Made by a program: the position numbers and the translations under genes
Assembly: GCA_005808665.1 (NCBI GenBank)
Contig: SYLG01000104.1
Coordinates: 1 to 64,000, forward strand
DNA: 64,000 nt
Direction of reading: 5' to 3'
From: Planctomycetia bacterium
Lineage (GTDB): Bacteria; Planctomycetota; Planctomycetia; Gemmatales; Gemmataceae
Shown here: positions 48,401 to 57,481 of the stretch, piece after piece
How the letters are laid out: each line of letters begins with the position of its first letter
Position numbering within the stretch: position 1 is the first letter of the stretch
The notes under the pieces: model-generated
The model's database searches: none
What the model was told of the DNA's origin: nothing
Seen by the model: only the letters and a program-made list of their open reading frames with translations

Positions 48401-48720
48401 AGGGAACGCCCCTTCGGGATTCAGCCCTAATTGCCTGCAAAATGAGGCTAAGGCCCATCCTGATGACTTCATTTGCCTTTATTTTGGGGGTATTGCCGTT
48501 GGTTATTGCCGAGGGAGCGGGGGCCGAAATGCGAAGGACATTGGGCCAAACAGTATTTTGCGGCATGGTTGGGGTAACGGGCTTTGGAATTTTCCTTACG
48601 CCGGTGTTTTATTACTGTATTTTGTATTTCGCAAAACCTCCCGTGGGTAAAATCCGGGGAACCACGGATAATACCTCACCTTTGGAGGCAACCAAGTCTT
48701 CGGAAGGACATCTCGAATGA
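45463..48720 (+). CDS. RND efflux permease 2 (HAE1-like)
   Basis: True start MIPRFFIDRPIFASVVSILLVLGG at 45463, overlapping permease 1 by 4 nt. NWRATLIPLIAVPVAIIGTF, GIVVDDAIVVVENVER. The ORF-track start at 45019 is out-of-frame read-through. Confidence 0.95.
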   Translation: MIPRFFIDRPIFASVVSILLVLGGAVSYLTLPTTQYPEITPPTIEVSTIYPGANAELVRDTIAAPIEQQVSGVENAMYMSSQCTNDGRYRLVITFAPGTDLSMAQVLTQVRVSLALPILPDLVQRQGVSVLKKGAGAMMIINFTSLSDPTGKSLFTDTFMSNFATIQVRDELLRVEGVGDVGYIGQRDYSMRAWLDPERLAFLGLTTDQVVVALTQQNFQVAAGNIGQQPAPVGQAFQITLSALGRLITEKEFGDIIIKALPGTDGTPDAVLVRLKDIARIELGSQQYDQICTLDGKPSVGLTIFQLPGSNAIKTADAVRLKMKELFTGLSTGLDYNIVYDTTPFIQESKTEVLKTLRDAILLVALVVLAFLQNWRATLIPLIAVPVAIIGTFILMAALGFSLNNLSLFGLVLAIGIVVDDAIVVVENVERWMEQGLSPRDASIRAMDEVTGPVLGVALVLTAVFVPCAFISGIVGQFFRQFALTIAVSTLLSALNSLTLSPALAALLLKPKHAKPDILDLFLRWTLGWFFFLFNFAFNWANQAYGAIVGGALRISLLVLLVYCGLLWFTAILFTSAPTGFIPQQDKGYLIVNVTLPDGASLERTSEVIQLMETEASKDKAVTHTVSIAGQSLVFGANSPNWGAMYVMLKGFSERPGPEGSADAISLRLKAVWESLVPDAKVEVFGAPPVDGLGTVAGFKMIIEDRGDYGSRSLQSAADLLAKQATEDPQFRGIFTNYRADTPWIWLDIDRDKAQSLGVSIQELFQTLQVNLGSYYVNQFNRFGRSWQVNIQADGKNRTEIHEILNQLKVKNNQGDIIPLATLIRPQSSTGPSLIMRYNLYPAAAIFGEPAPGISSTTALESFQNKFQSLRDSSDISSLMFADWTEMAYMQIRSGNTAMLLFGLGVVLVFLVLAALYESWALPLAVIMVVPMCLLSAIFGLLQAGMDVNIFSQIGFVVLVGLACKNAILFVEFAKQLREEGTPLRDSALIACKMRLRPILMTSFAFILGVLPLVIAEGAGAEMRRTLGQTVFCGMVGVTGFGIFLTPVFYYCILYFAKPPVGKIRGTTDNTSPLEATKSSEGHLE

Positions 48721-48744
48721 CTTGCCAAATGGATTGGAAGGGGT

Positions 48745-50370
48745 TTAAGGAACTTTTTTGTTTTTTAGTAACTCACGCCAATAGCCAAACCCGGAAGGCC
48801 TTGGCTTGGTTTCATAGGCATTGGGAGTCACACCTTCGGTACGGGGACTTGGGCGGTTTTCCATTTCACCCAAGGCCGGTTCTTCAAGGCGCATTTCCCA
48901 GCCTCCACCCAAAGCCCGGTAGGTGTGGATAAGGCCCAAGGATACGGAACCCAGATTATCGTTCAATTTGATCTGTTCCTGAACCAATTGGCGTTCCAAC
49001 AAATAAACACGGTTGAAATCCACCGTCCCCTCAAAGTATTGTTGCTTCGCCAGAGTAACGGATTTTGTCGCAGCTTGAACCGCTTTTTCCTGAAACTTTG
49101 CGGATTCATCCATTTTGATGTATTCGATCAATCCATTTTCCGTTTCCTTCCCGGCATTGAGAACGGTTTGCTGATAGGCCGCACCCAACGCTTGAAATTT
49201 TGCATCCTGCATGCGGATATTGTTTAACAGGCGGCCATAATTCAGGATTTTCCAATCCGCGGCCGGTCCGATTGTCCCCATCATGGATCCTGGAGAAAAC
49301 AATTGATTAATATCGGAACTCGCCAGACCTAAATAACCATTGATTACAAGGGAAGGGTACAAATCTGCCTCAGCAATCCCGATTTGGGCGCATTGGGCCG
49401 CAAGATTGCGCTCGGCTTTTCGAACATCGGGTCGCCTCCTCAATAGGTCTGCCGGAATGCCGGTTTTGGCCTCCGCAGGTGCAGGAGGAATTGGTTTTTT
49501 CCCCAACCTGGCAGTTAAATCTTCGGTAGAAATACCCAACAAAACACACATTGCGTTGGCGGCCTGGCGGGCCCGTTTTTCATTGGGGGGAATTTGGGCC
49601 TGGGTTTGGGCAAGGTTCAATGTAGCTTGTCCAACATCCAACTCGGTTGCAGCACCCCCTTTAAACCGATCTTCGGCAATTCCTAATGATCCCTGCATCA
49701 ATACCACAAATTTCCGAAGGGATTCCACCTGGGACTGCGCTACCCGGTAATCGACATAATAGTTGGCCATATCGGCTACCAGAGATACTAAAATACCATC
49801 ATATTCTTCGACGCTTGCCTGGTAGGTACCCTGGGAAGATTCAATATTGCGTCGAAGCTTGCCCCATGCGTCCAGTTCCCAACTCAAATTGAATCCCGTG
49901 GACCAGATGCTAAAACTGTGTTCGGGCAAAAAACTTGTAAAGCCCAAATTGGTACTGTAATTGAGCCGGTCATATCCTGTCAAACTGTTTTGGGATTGAG
50001 GTAAAAACTGACCAACCTTGATGTTGTAATTCGCCCGGGCCGCCAACACCCGAAAACCCGAGTCTTTGAGCAGGAAATTTTCGCGGTAGGCGGTTTCAAT
50101 GAGGTCATTTAAAACAGGGTCGTTGAATTGCTCCCACCACCTAAGGTCCGGACTGATACTTGCTTTCACTTTGGGATTTTTGGTGTCTAGCCAATCTTCC
50201 GAGGTTTGGGCATCTGGACGGAGGTAGTCAGGCCCCACCTTCATTTTTTGCCGCCAATATTGGGATGGGTGGGTACAACCCGAACACAAGGTAACCCCCA
50301 AAAAGAGCGATCCAAAAGCCCAATAACGAAGAATTCGTTTCCGGCCCCCCCCCATTTTGGCGGGTTCCAT
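48745..50370 (-). CDS. Outer membrane efflux lipoprotein, NodT/TolC family
   Basis: Lipobox-like GVTLCSGCTHP, VGPDYLRPD, FNLSWELDAWGKLRRNIESSQG, DLLRRRPDVRKAERNLAAQCAQIGIAEADLYPSL. Confidence 0.93.
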   Translation of the reverse strand: MEPAKMGGGRKRILRYWAFGSLFLGVTLCSGCTHPSQYWRQKMKVGPDYLRPDAQTSEDWLDTKNPKVKASISPDLRWWEQFNDPVLNDLIETAYRENFLLKDSGFRVLAARANYNIKVGQFLPQSQNSLTGYDRLNYSTNLGFTSFLPEHSFSIWSTGFNLSWELDAWGKLRRNIESSQGTYQASVEEYDGILVSLVADMANYYVDYRVAQSQVESLRKFVVLMQGSLGIAEDRFKGGAATELDVGQATLNLAQTQAQIPPNEKRARQAANAMCVLLGISTEDLTARLGKKPIPPAPAEAKTGIPADLLRRRPDVRKAERNLAAQCAQIGIAEADLYPSLVINGYLGLASSDINQLFSPGSMMGTIGPAADWKILNYGRLLNNIRMQDAKFQALGAAYQQTVLNAGKETENGLIEYIKMDESAKFQEKAVQAATKSVTLAKQQYFEGTVDFNRVYLLERQLVQEQIKLNDNLGSVSLGLIHTYRALGGGWEMRLEEPALGEMENRPSPRTEGVTPNAYETKPRPSGFGYWRELLKNKKVP

Positions 50371-50570
50371 GACCTTTGATTTCAGGCAACAGTCCGAATA
50401 ATTTCCTAACATGGCATATTGCCCCTATTAGAATTACAAACTCTGTTCCTTTTTGGAAGGAAACAGCCCGCATAACCACTATCGACCACAAATCCCGCAA
50501 AGATTACCAAAACCGGAAGCTCTGGATCGGGGTGCTTGCCATCCTACTCCTGTTCCAATGGATCAAACCC

Positions 50571-51926
50571 TCACATGGTAATAAACTTGGCCAAACCGGG
50601 GTGGATGAAGGGTGCCCGATAAGGCCGTATGAGAAGTTTATTGGCCTCTTGGTCGCCTACAATTTCTTTTTTAACCGGGTCATAGGAAACACTTCGTCCC
50701 AATTTCATGGCCAGGTTAGCCATGATGCAACTTGCCGTGGAAATGTGGCCTTGCTCGATATCTGAAATGGGTTTGGACCGTTTTTCAATAGACCTGAGTA
50801 GATCCTGGAGATGGACCCGTACCGCCGAGGCAACATGCTGTTCGAGGTCTTTTTCGGTTTTATCTTCCGGAAATTTCTCAAACTCAAAAAGCGGAGTACC
50901 CGAAAGGGCGGCTTTGTTCCTGCCATTGGGAAAGAACTCATATTTGTTCACGCTTAATTTAAGCGTCCCCTTTTCGCCATAAATGGTGGCACCCCACGGG
51001 TATTCGGGATCAGCGGCCGCTCCGTAAGTCCGATGTTCCCAGGAAGCGGTCAAGGTCCCAAAATCAAATAATGCAGACTGGGTGTCCGAAATGTTGGCCC
51101 TTCCCTGTTTTTGAACCAGAATGCCACCATTGGAACTAACCGTTTTGGGCCATCCCAAACCGAGCATCCAACGGACCATATCGAGCATATGGACACACAT
51201 ATCGCCGACGATGCCATTGCCATATTCCATGAAGGCACGCCACCCTCGAGGGTGAACAATCCGGTTAAAGGGCCGCATGGGGGCAGGACCAGTCCACAAT
51301 TCATAATCCAGATGTTCTGGAGGTTTAATGTCTGGTGCGTTGTCGTTGTTCCGCATGTGGTAGTAGCAATAAAGGTCTATGTGGCCTACCTTGCCTAAAA
51401 GGCCCTGGTCAATCACCCGATTTTTCGCTTCAATCAGGTGGGGAGTGCTTCGCCTCTGCATTCCCACCTGGACAACCCGTCCCAACCTGCGGGCGGTAGC
51501 CAGGATCGCCTCTCCCTCCGCAATGTCAGCACTAATCGGCTTTTGGAGGTAAAGGTCGGCCCCCGATTCCATGGCCGCTATGGCGTGCAGGGTATGCCAA
51601 TGGTCCGGAGAGCCGATCAAAACCAAATCAAGGTCCTTTTCTCCCAGCATTTTGCGATAATCCGCATAAGTACGGGGGATTTTTCCGGACTTTTGCCTTC
51701 CTGAGACGATTTGTGCCGCTTCTTTCAGCATTTTTTTATCTGGATCACAAAGGGAAACCACTTCAACCGGTGCCACCTGAATCAATCGCAAAAGGTCGAT
51801 CTTTCCATACCATCCTGTGCCAATAAGCCCAACCCTTAATTTGCGATCGGCAAATTCTTCTCCAAAAAGTTGGGTGGTGGAAAGGCCAGCAGCCCCTGCT
51901 GCGAAAAATGTGCGCCGATTCATCAT
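50571..51926 (-). CDS. Gfo/Idh/MocA family oxidoreductase with Tat-like signal
   Basis: MMNRRTFFAAGAAGLSTT, LRVGLIGTGWYGKIDLLRLI, DLVLIGSPDHWH, ADLYLQKPIS. Confidence 0.92.
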   Translation of the reverse strand: MMNRRTFFAAGAAGLSTTQLFGEEFADRKLRVGLIGTGWYGKIDLLRLIQVAPVEVVSLCDPDKKMLKEAAQIVSGRQKSGKIPRTYADYRKMLGEKDLDLVLIGSPDHWHTLHAIAAMESGADLYLQKPISADIAEGEAILATARRLGRVVQVGMQRRSTPHLIEAKNRVIDQGLLGKVGHIDLYCYYHMRNNDNAPDIKPPEHLDYELWTGPAPMRPFNRIVHPRGWRAFMEYGNGIVGDMCVHMLDMVRWMLGLGWPKTVSSNGGILVQKQGRANISDTQSALFDFGTLTASWEHRTYGAAADPEYPWGATIYGEKGTLKLSVNKYEFFPNGRNKAALSGTPLFEFEKFPEDKTEKDLEQHVASAVRVHLQDLLRSIEKRSKPISDIEQGHISTASCIMANLAMKLGRSVSYDPVKKEIVGDQEANKLLIRPYRAPFIHPGLAKFITM

Positions 51927-52020
51927 GATCCTGACTCCCTATTCCTTTTGATTTTAGGGCATTTAAAGATTCTGTAGTACAAATCGTTTCCACCTATTCT
52001 GGACAAACAGTTGGCTCCCA

Positions 52021-53016
52021 TTAACCTTCGGCTTGGGTCCGTTGGAGGCGAAACAATTCCGAACCCATTTTGAGGACATAAAGGATATCGTTAATAGGGT
52101 CGTAATCAAGCCAGGTTAACGGGGACCAACCTTTCAGGGCCGAAGGCAGGGGGATATTCTTGGTCCATGTCTTGCCATCATCCAGGGATTCGCGGATACC
52201 CGATTTGGTCAACACGAAAAGGTGGCCCGGTTTTGTGCCAAAAATGGGACCCATTTTGACATCCTTCATATCACTTATTTTTGTCCAGGTGGCACCCTTA
52301 TCGGTTGTGGTGATCAGGGCATTTTCCACGACCCAATAGAGTTTTCCATTGCGCCATTTGGGTAAAGCGTCGGTGAAAAAATCGGCCACAGGGGACCAGG
52401 TATCTCCCGAATCCGTGGTTCGCATCATTTTCGGGTTGGGTTGAGTTTTGGTTTTTGCCAGGGTGGCGACTGCTATCTTTTCATCAAAAACCCATGCCGA
52501 GGAGAACCCTTTGCCTAGCTCTGTAAAAGATTTCCCCCCATCCCTGGAACGAACCAACTCACCTCCCGATTCGTGTTTGAAGGCAAACAGGCAATTCGGA
52601 TCGCGGTTAACCCAATCCAAAACTGCCCAATCCATGTGAACGGATTTTTTCCCAAATTCGCTCCAAGGGGAACCCTCCCTGTCCCCAACGAGAATGGGGG
52701 CCCCATAAACGAGGGCCACAACCAACCGATTGGTTTTTCCGGTGGGGTCAAAACCCATGCAGCCTGGCCATTCCGTTCGACCTTTGAATGGGGTTGAGAA
52801 AGGAGTAAAAAGGCCTCCCTTGTCTGTCGACCGAAAAAGTCCCTTGTCACTGATGTTCAGATAGACATGGCCATTGGATTGATCAATCAAAACACCACAA
52901 ATCCCACCATATCCAGCGTTTTCTTTTTTGGCAAGGTTATCAGTAATCTTTTCCCAATCGGCTGAAAAAAGGGGTGACGGGAAAGACAATGCCAAAAGTC
53001 CCAATATAAACCTCAT
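52021..53016 (-). CDS. Secreted BNR/YCF48-like beta-propeller protein
   Basis: Signal MRFILGLLALSFPSPLFS; repeated Asp-box-like SxDxGxTW units (STDKGGLFTPF, SRDGGKSFTEL, TTDSGDTWSPV, TTDKGATWTKI, SLDDGKTWTKN). Confidence 0.85.
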   Translation of the reverse strand: MRFILGLLALSFPSPLFSADWEKITDNLAKKENAGYGGICGVLIDQSNGHVYLNISDKGLFRSTDKGGLFTPFSTPFKGRTEWPGCMGFDPTGKTNRLVVALVYGAPILVGDREGSPWSEFGKKSVHMDWAVLDWVNRDPNCLFAFKHESGGELVRSRDGGKSFTELGKGFSSAWVFDEKIAVATLAKTKTQPNPKMMRTTDSGDTWSPVADFFTDALPKWRNGKLYWVVENALITTTDKGATWTKISDMKDVKMGPIFGTKPGHLFVLTKSGIRESLDDGKTWTKNIPLPSALKGWSPLTWLDYDPINDILYVLKMGSELFRLQRTQAEG

Positions 53017-53026
53017 AAAAGACCTC

Positions 53027-54298
53027 TTATCGTTTGTTTCCAACACAAAAAAGGAATTGGTTGCCTTTAAGCAGGATCTTGCCATTGGAAACCGCCGGCG
53101 AGGATGGTGCGCTATCGCCAAGGTCCATTGTGGCAAGGATATTCAGCTTCGGGCCTGGCTTAATCACATAGGATTTTCCCGCATTGGCTAAATATAGTGT
53201 ACCATCGGCAGTAATAATTGGGCTGGAGGTCGTAGAAATCCCTGCCAACCGTTCTGCATAATGCAACGATCCATCTTTTCCACTTCGGCACGAAAGCATT
53301 CCAGGATGGTGAAGGCGATAAAGTAAGTCACCAAATAATACGGGTGAAGACAATCCTTCAGGTACCTGGTTGATTTTCCAATGTTGGTTGGTTTGGGTAA
53401 TATCCCCCTTCCCGTTGGGATCAATACCAAACGCCGGGCCACCCCGTCCGCTGTCAATGTAAACAAGGCCACCTTCCATTACAGGCGAAACGGTATCTCC
53501 CTTACTGGCAAACGACCAAAGGATTGAGCCGTCCCTTGGATCAACCCCCTCCAAAGAATTGGACCCGGCAACCAATAATTGTTTTTTCCCGCCTAATTGC
53601 ACAAGCGTAGGGGTGCTGTGGCAAAAATCATTGTGGGGCCTTTTCCTTTCCCAAACAATATTGCCGGTTTTTTTATCAAAGGCTAATAACCGGGAGGTTC
53701 GGCGCACACCATCGCATTGGAGGACGATTAAATCCCCCACAAGGACGGGACTGGCCCCAAGGGCAACATCAAAATCGAATGGTGTAATCTCCTTTCGCCA
53801 CAATGATTTTCCTTCCAAATCAAAGGCAGCCAAGACGGAAGAACCAAATACCACATATACCCGGTCGCCATCGCTCGCAGGGGTGGGTGCCGTGTAGCCA
53901 CCCCGAAGGTCCTTAAGCAACCATGGTCCAGGTTTAGCCTGGATATCCCAAATCAAGGCACCCTTTTCCAGGTCATAGCAAACAATGTGATGTTCCGGAA
54001 TTGCCTGGGTTGCATCCTGTCCTTTTGGCCAAAAACTGGCGGTGATAATGACACGATTTTTCACAATGATAGGACTGGATTGGTTGAGGTCTCGTCGATC
54101 CCCCTTGCCATTACCTGGAAGCGGTACTTTCCAAAGGAGGTTTTCCCCTTCCTTGGACCAGGTTGTAGGCAGGTTTTTATCATCCGTCAATCCTTGCCCG
54201 GTTGGACCCCGCCAACCAAGCCAATCGCCCCCCCACAAAAAGGGAGGAACCAGCCAACATCCAAAAAGTACAACCTTTCGAAACAGGGTCAGACTCAT
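53027..54298 (-). CDS. PQQ-like (BamB-like) beta-propeller protein
   Basis: GDWLGWRGPTGQGLTDDKNLPTTWSKEGENLLWKVPLPG..., FDLEGKSLWRKEI, VDPRDGSILWSF. Confidence 0.9.
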   Translation of the reverse strand: MSLTLFRKVVLFGCWLVPPFLWGGDWLGWRGPTGQGLTDDKNLPTTWSKEGENLLWKVPLPGNGKGDRRDLNQSSPIIVKNRVIITASFWPKGQDATQAIPEHHIVCYDLEKGALIWDIQAKPGPWLLKDLRGGYTAPTPASDGDRVYVVFGSSVLAAFDLEGKSLWRKEITPFDFDVALGASPVLVGDLIVLQCDGVRRTSRLLAFDKKTGNIVWERKRPHNDFCHSTPTLVQLGGKKQLLVAGSNSLEGVDPRDGSILWSFASKGDTVSPVMEGGLVYIDSGRGGPAFGIDPNGKGDITQTNQHWKINQVPEGLSSPVLFGDLLYRLHHPGMLSCRSGKDGSLHYAERLAGISTTSSPIITADGTLYLANAGKSYVIKPGPKLNILATMDLGDSAPSSPAVSNGKILLKGNQFLFCVGNKR

Positions 54299-54389
54299 TG
54301 TTTTTAGCCTTGGTTTGATGGTTGGCCAAATCCCGATAGAAGTGATTGATACACTTCCAAGAGCGCAAAAGTTGCATTACTTGAAAGGA

Positions 54390-57347
54390 TCACTTGCCAC
54401 TCTCCCTGGTCATCAGGTATCCAAGCAGGTCAACAAGCTCCTGGTGTGTAAACCGCTCCAATTGGCCCTCGGGCATGAGCGACTGATTGGTGACCCTGCG
54501 CGTCTCAAGATCGGCAGTCGCAATCGAAAGTGTTTCCGTGGTTGTCCTAACAGTGAGGACTAGGGGCGTCTCCACCTGAACCGCCCCCGAGATGACCCGG
54601 CCATTTTTCAGTTCCAAAACTTCAAGTTTGTATTCTTTGGGTACGATGGCCGACGGATCCACCAGGTTTTCCGCCCAATAATCAAGGCTTTGGCGTTGGC
54701 CCCCGGTCAGGTCAGGCCCAAGTGCTGCCCCCTTGCCAAACAGTTTGTGACATGCCCCGCAACTTTGTTCGTAGACTTTCGCCCCTTGTTTTGGGTTGGC
54801 CTTGTTCAAATCAAGGGCCGCCAGTCTGGTTTTCCATTCCCCAAGGCTCTTTACTTTGTCCTGATTGGATGGCCGGATGGATCCCCAACTTTTCTCAATT
54901 CTCTGGCCAAATTCCTTGCCGGGAAGCAAGGCAATTTGCCTGGCAATGTGGACAGGAATATCCCTTGCCACGATTTTTTCCGATTCCAACGCATTCAAAA
55001 GCTGATTTGCCCATGCCGCCCTTTCCACCAAAAGTTCCAGGGCTTGTTGGCGTTCGATAATGGGGAGCTTGTTCCATGAGGACAAGATTTCCTCGGGCAG
55101 GGACTCATCTTTGAAACGGGCCCGGGTTATCCAGGAGGAGAGCCGAAATTCTGGATTTTTGCCCATCAAAACAAGCCATTGAGAGTTTTCCGTATTAGGA
55201 ATTGTTCGGGGTTGAGCCAATATTTCCTGCCGCAAGGATTGGGGTAGTTGGTCATTTTCGACAATCACTTTTGTAAGATCCCACGCTTTGGGGGTTTTGG
55301 TGAATTGTGCCAATTTGGCAATTTCTCCAAGAGTCCCTGCATGGGTACTTTTCTGAAATTGATTCAGAACTGCGTCGACTTTTTCCCGTTGGGGCAGCCG
55401 GGTGCCAGGCTGGGATAGGCTTTCGTTTAGTCCAATAAGCAATGCCTGCTCCGACCCGAAAGCAACTTTTTTTTCCAAAAGTTGGTCCAGAAGCCAATCG
55501 GTCCCGGAGGTCTCCATGTCATATTTTCCCACCAAGGCCACCCGCCTTGCCGCATATTGAACAATCAGGGAATCTTTTGCCTTGCTTAACACCTTGGCAG
55601 CCACCTGAGGTTTTTGGGCAAGGGATGGTTCAATGGCATACCAGTGCATGAGGCGGGTGGCTTGCTGGGTAAAAGCCGAACTCGTCAAAAACCCAAGGGC
55701 AGCCTGGGATTGGGCCTCGCCCCTCAGTCCGGTAGCGGTGCTAACCAATACACCCCTTACCCAAGGATCCATTTCCGTTTGGCATCCTTTAACTACCAAA
55801 TCGTCCAACCCCATTTCGCCAGCCAGGCGATAGGCCCAGCCGTTCAGGCGTGGCTGCTGTTTATTTTTCAGGCGGCGGTCAAGTTGTTCACGATCCAGCT
55901 TGCCCAAGGCAAAAAGTGTCCACAATCGGCGAACAAGGACAAGCTCCTTTGCGTAGTCTCCGCGGAGCCATTGAATGGCATCTGGCGAAATGGGACCTTT
56001 TGTCGCTCTTTCCTGGAGAAGGATCCTTGCCATATTGGCAATCCATTCGCCTCCACCATCCTGAATCTTGGCCAAATTCAAGTCACTTTCCTTGGTCAAG
56101 TCGATGGCCTTTTTGTGACTGTACCCGGCCGGGGTTAGTCGATAAATGCGTCCGTTGGTCATGTCGGCTTTGTCATAATTGTGGCATTCCCCGGTGTCGG
56201 ACCAATCGCTGAAATAGACCAAATCATCCGGACCCGTGGTTAGGGAAACCCCTCGAAACCATGGATCTGGGCTTTGGACAGGATCGGCTCGATGGGTGGC
56301 CTTGTAGGTCGCACCGTCCTGGATCAATTTGTCCCGGTTGACCCGATTGCCGTGAATGTTCAGCATCAAAATGGAGTTCTGCAGCTCTTCAGGCCAGGTT
56401 TTTCCGGACAGGATTGCCGCCCCGGCATGGGCATGACCACCGCCTGGGTTGGAATGAACTCCCTTGCCACCCCGACTGGAAGTCCAATGCCCACCCCCCC
56501 AATGAAGGTGGTCGGCAATGCTTGGAATCAAACCATAGGCATGAGGATTAAGATCGTTTCCAAACATCCGTTCCAGGCGGGCCCCGGGTTGGGCGTGCCA
56601 AACATGACTGATGACACAGTTGGTAATGAAGGCTTCCCCCCATTGGTCAAAATCCAGACCCCAGGGGTTGGTGGTCCCGTGGGTAACCGCAGCTACTTTC
56701 CCTTGGGTGGGATGGTAGCGCCAAACCCCACAATTGATTGCCAAACGATCCTGATCGGGCGTGCCCGGGGCACCCAATTTGCTATTGGAAAGGATGCCGT
56801 TACAACCCCATAGCCAGCCATCCGGGCCCCATTTCAACGCACACGAAACATTGTGCTTTGCCGTCAGGTCGAATCCGGTCAGGACTATTTTGGAAGGTCC
56901 ATCCGCCACTCCATCGCCATCGGCATCCGGAATGAAAACCAAATGGGGGGTCGAACACAACCAAACCCCTCCCATTCCCACGGCAATACCCGAAAGGTTG
57001 GAACCGTTTTCCAGGAAGACCTTTTTCGTTTCAAAAGTTCCATCGCCATCCTTGTCCTCGAGGATGGTAACGCGATCCTTTCCCTTGGCTGGATCGGCAA
57101 GCCACATCGGGTAGGAAAAACATTCCACCCCCCAAAGTCTCCCCTTGGCATCGGTGGTGAGAGCGATCGGCTGGACGATTTCAGGTTCTGAAGCAACAAG
57201 GGAGACCTTGAGTCCGGCTTCGACCTGCATTCGTTGGCTTGATGCCAACGGGGGAAGTGGGGCTTCTTTGGGTTTTTCAACCGGTGAAACCTGGCCAAAA
57301 AGGGCCAAAAGGAGGGGGGTGTAGCAATAAAACCAAATGGAATTCAT
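54390..57347 (-). CDS. PVC-type heme-binding CxxCH dehydrogenase
   Basis: Propeller GLKVSLVASEPEIVQPIALTTDAKGRLWGVECFSYP; C-terminal heme site SCGACHKLFGKGAALGPDLTGGQRQSLDYWAENLVDPSAIVPKEYK. Confidence 0.92.
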   Translation of the reverse strand: MNSIWFYCYTPLLLALFGQVSPVEKPKEAPLPPLASSQRMQVEAGLKVSLVASEPEIVQPIALTTDAKGRLWGVECFSYPMWLADPAKGKDRVTILEDKDGDGTFETKKVFLENGSNLSGIAVGMGGVWLCSTPHLVFIPDADGDGVADGPSKIVLTGFDLTAKHNVSCALKWGPDGWLWGCNGILSNSKLGAPGTPDQDRLAINCGVWRYHPTQGKVAAVTHGTTNPWGLDFDQWGEAFITNCVISHVWHAQPGARLERMFGNDLNPHAYGLIPSIADHLHWGGGHWTSSRGGKGVHSNPGGGHAHAGAAILSGKTWPEELQNSILMLNIHGNRVNRDKLIQDGATYKATHRADPVQSPDPWFRGVSLTTGPDDLVYFSDWSDTGECHNYDKADMTNGRIYRLTPAGYSHKKAIDLTKESDLNLAKIQDGGGEWIANMARILLQERATKGPISPDAIQWLRGDYAKELVLVRRLWTLFALGKLDREQLDRRLKNKQQPRLNGWAYRLAGEMGLDDLVVKGCQTEMDPWVRGVLVSTATGLRGEAQSQAALGFLTSSAFTQQATRLMHWYAIEPSLAQKPQVAAKVLSKAKDSLIVQYAARRVALVGKYDMETSGTDWLLDQLLEKKVAFGSEQALLIGLNESLSQPGTRLPQREKVDAVLNQFQKSTHAGTLGEIAKLAQFTKTPKAWDLTKVIVENDQLPQSLRQEILAQPRTIPNTENSQWLVLMGKNPEFRLSSWITRARFKDESLPEEILSSWNKLPIIERQQALELLVERAAWANQLLNALESEKIVARDIPVHIARQIALLPGKEFGQRIEKSWGSIRPSNQDKVKSLGEWKTRLAALDLNKANPKQGAKVYEQSCGACHKLFGKGAALGPDLTGGQRQSLDYWAENLVDPSAIVPKEYKLEVLELKNGRVISGAVQVETPLVLTVRTTTETLSIATADLETRRVTNQSLMPEGQLERFTHQELVDLLGYLMTRESGK

Positions 57348-57481
57348 GGTGGACTCGCGAGGTTTTGCGAACGGGGTGCTGGTGGAAAGGTTAAGTACTT
57401 GAGGAAAACTTGTCAAATGGGAGGTGGTCCAATTACCCCTCTCTAACCAAAATAAAGGCATCTCCCCTTCGAGGCCTTCCC

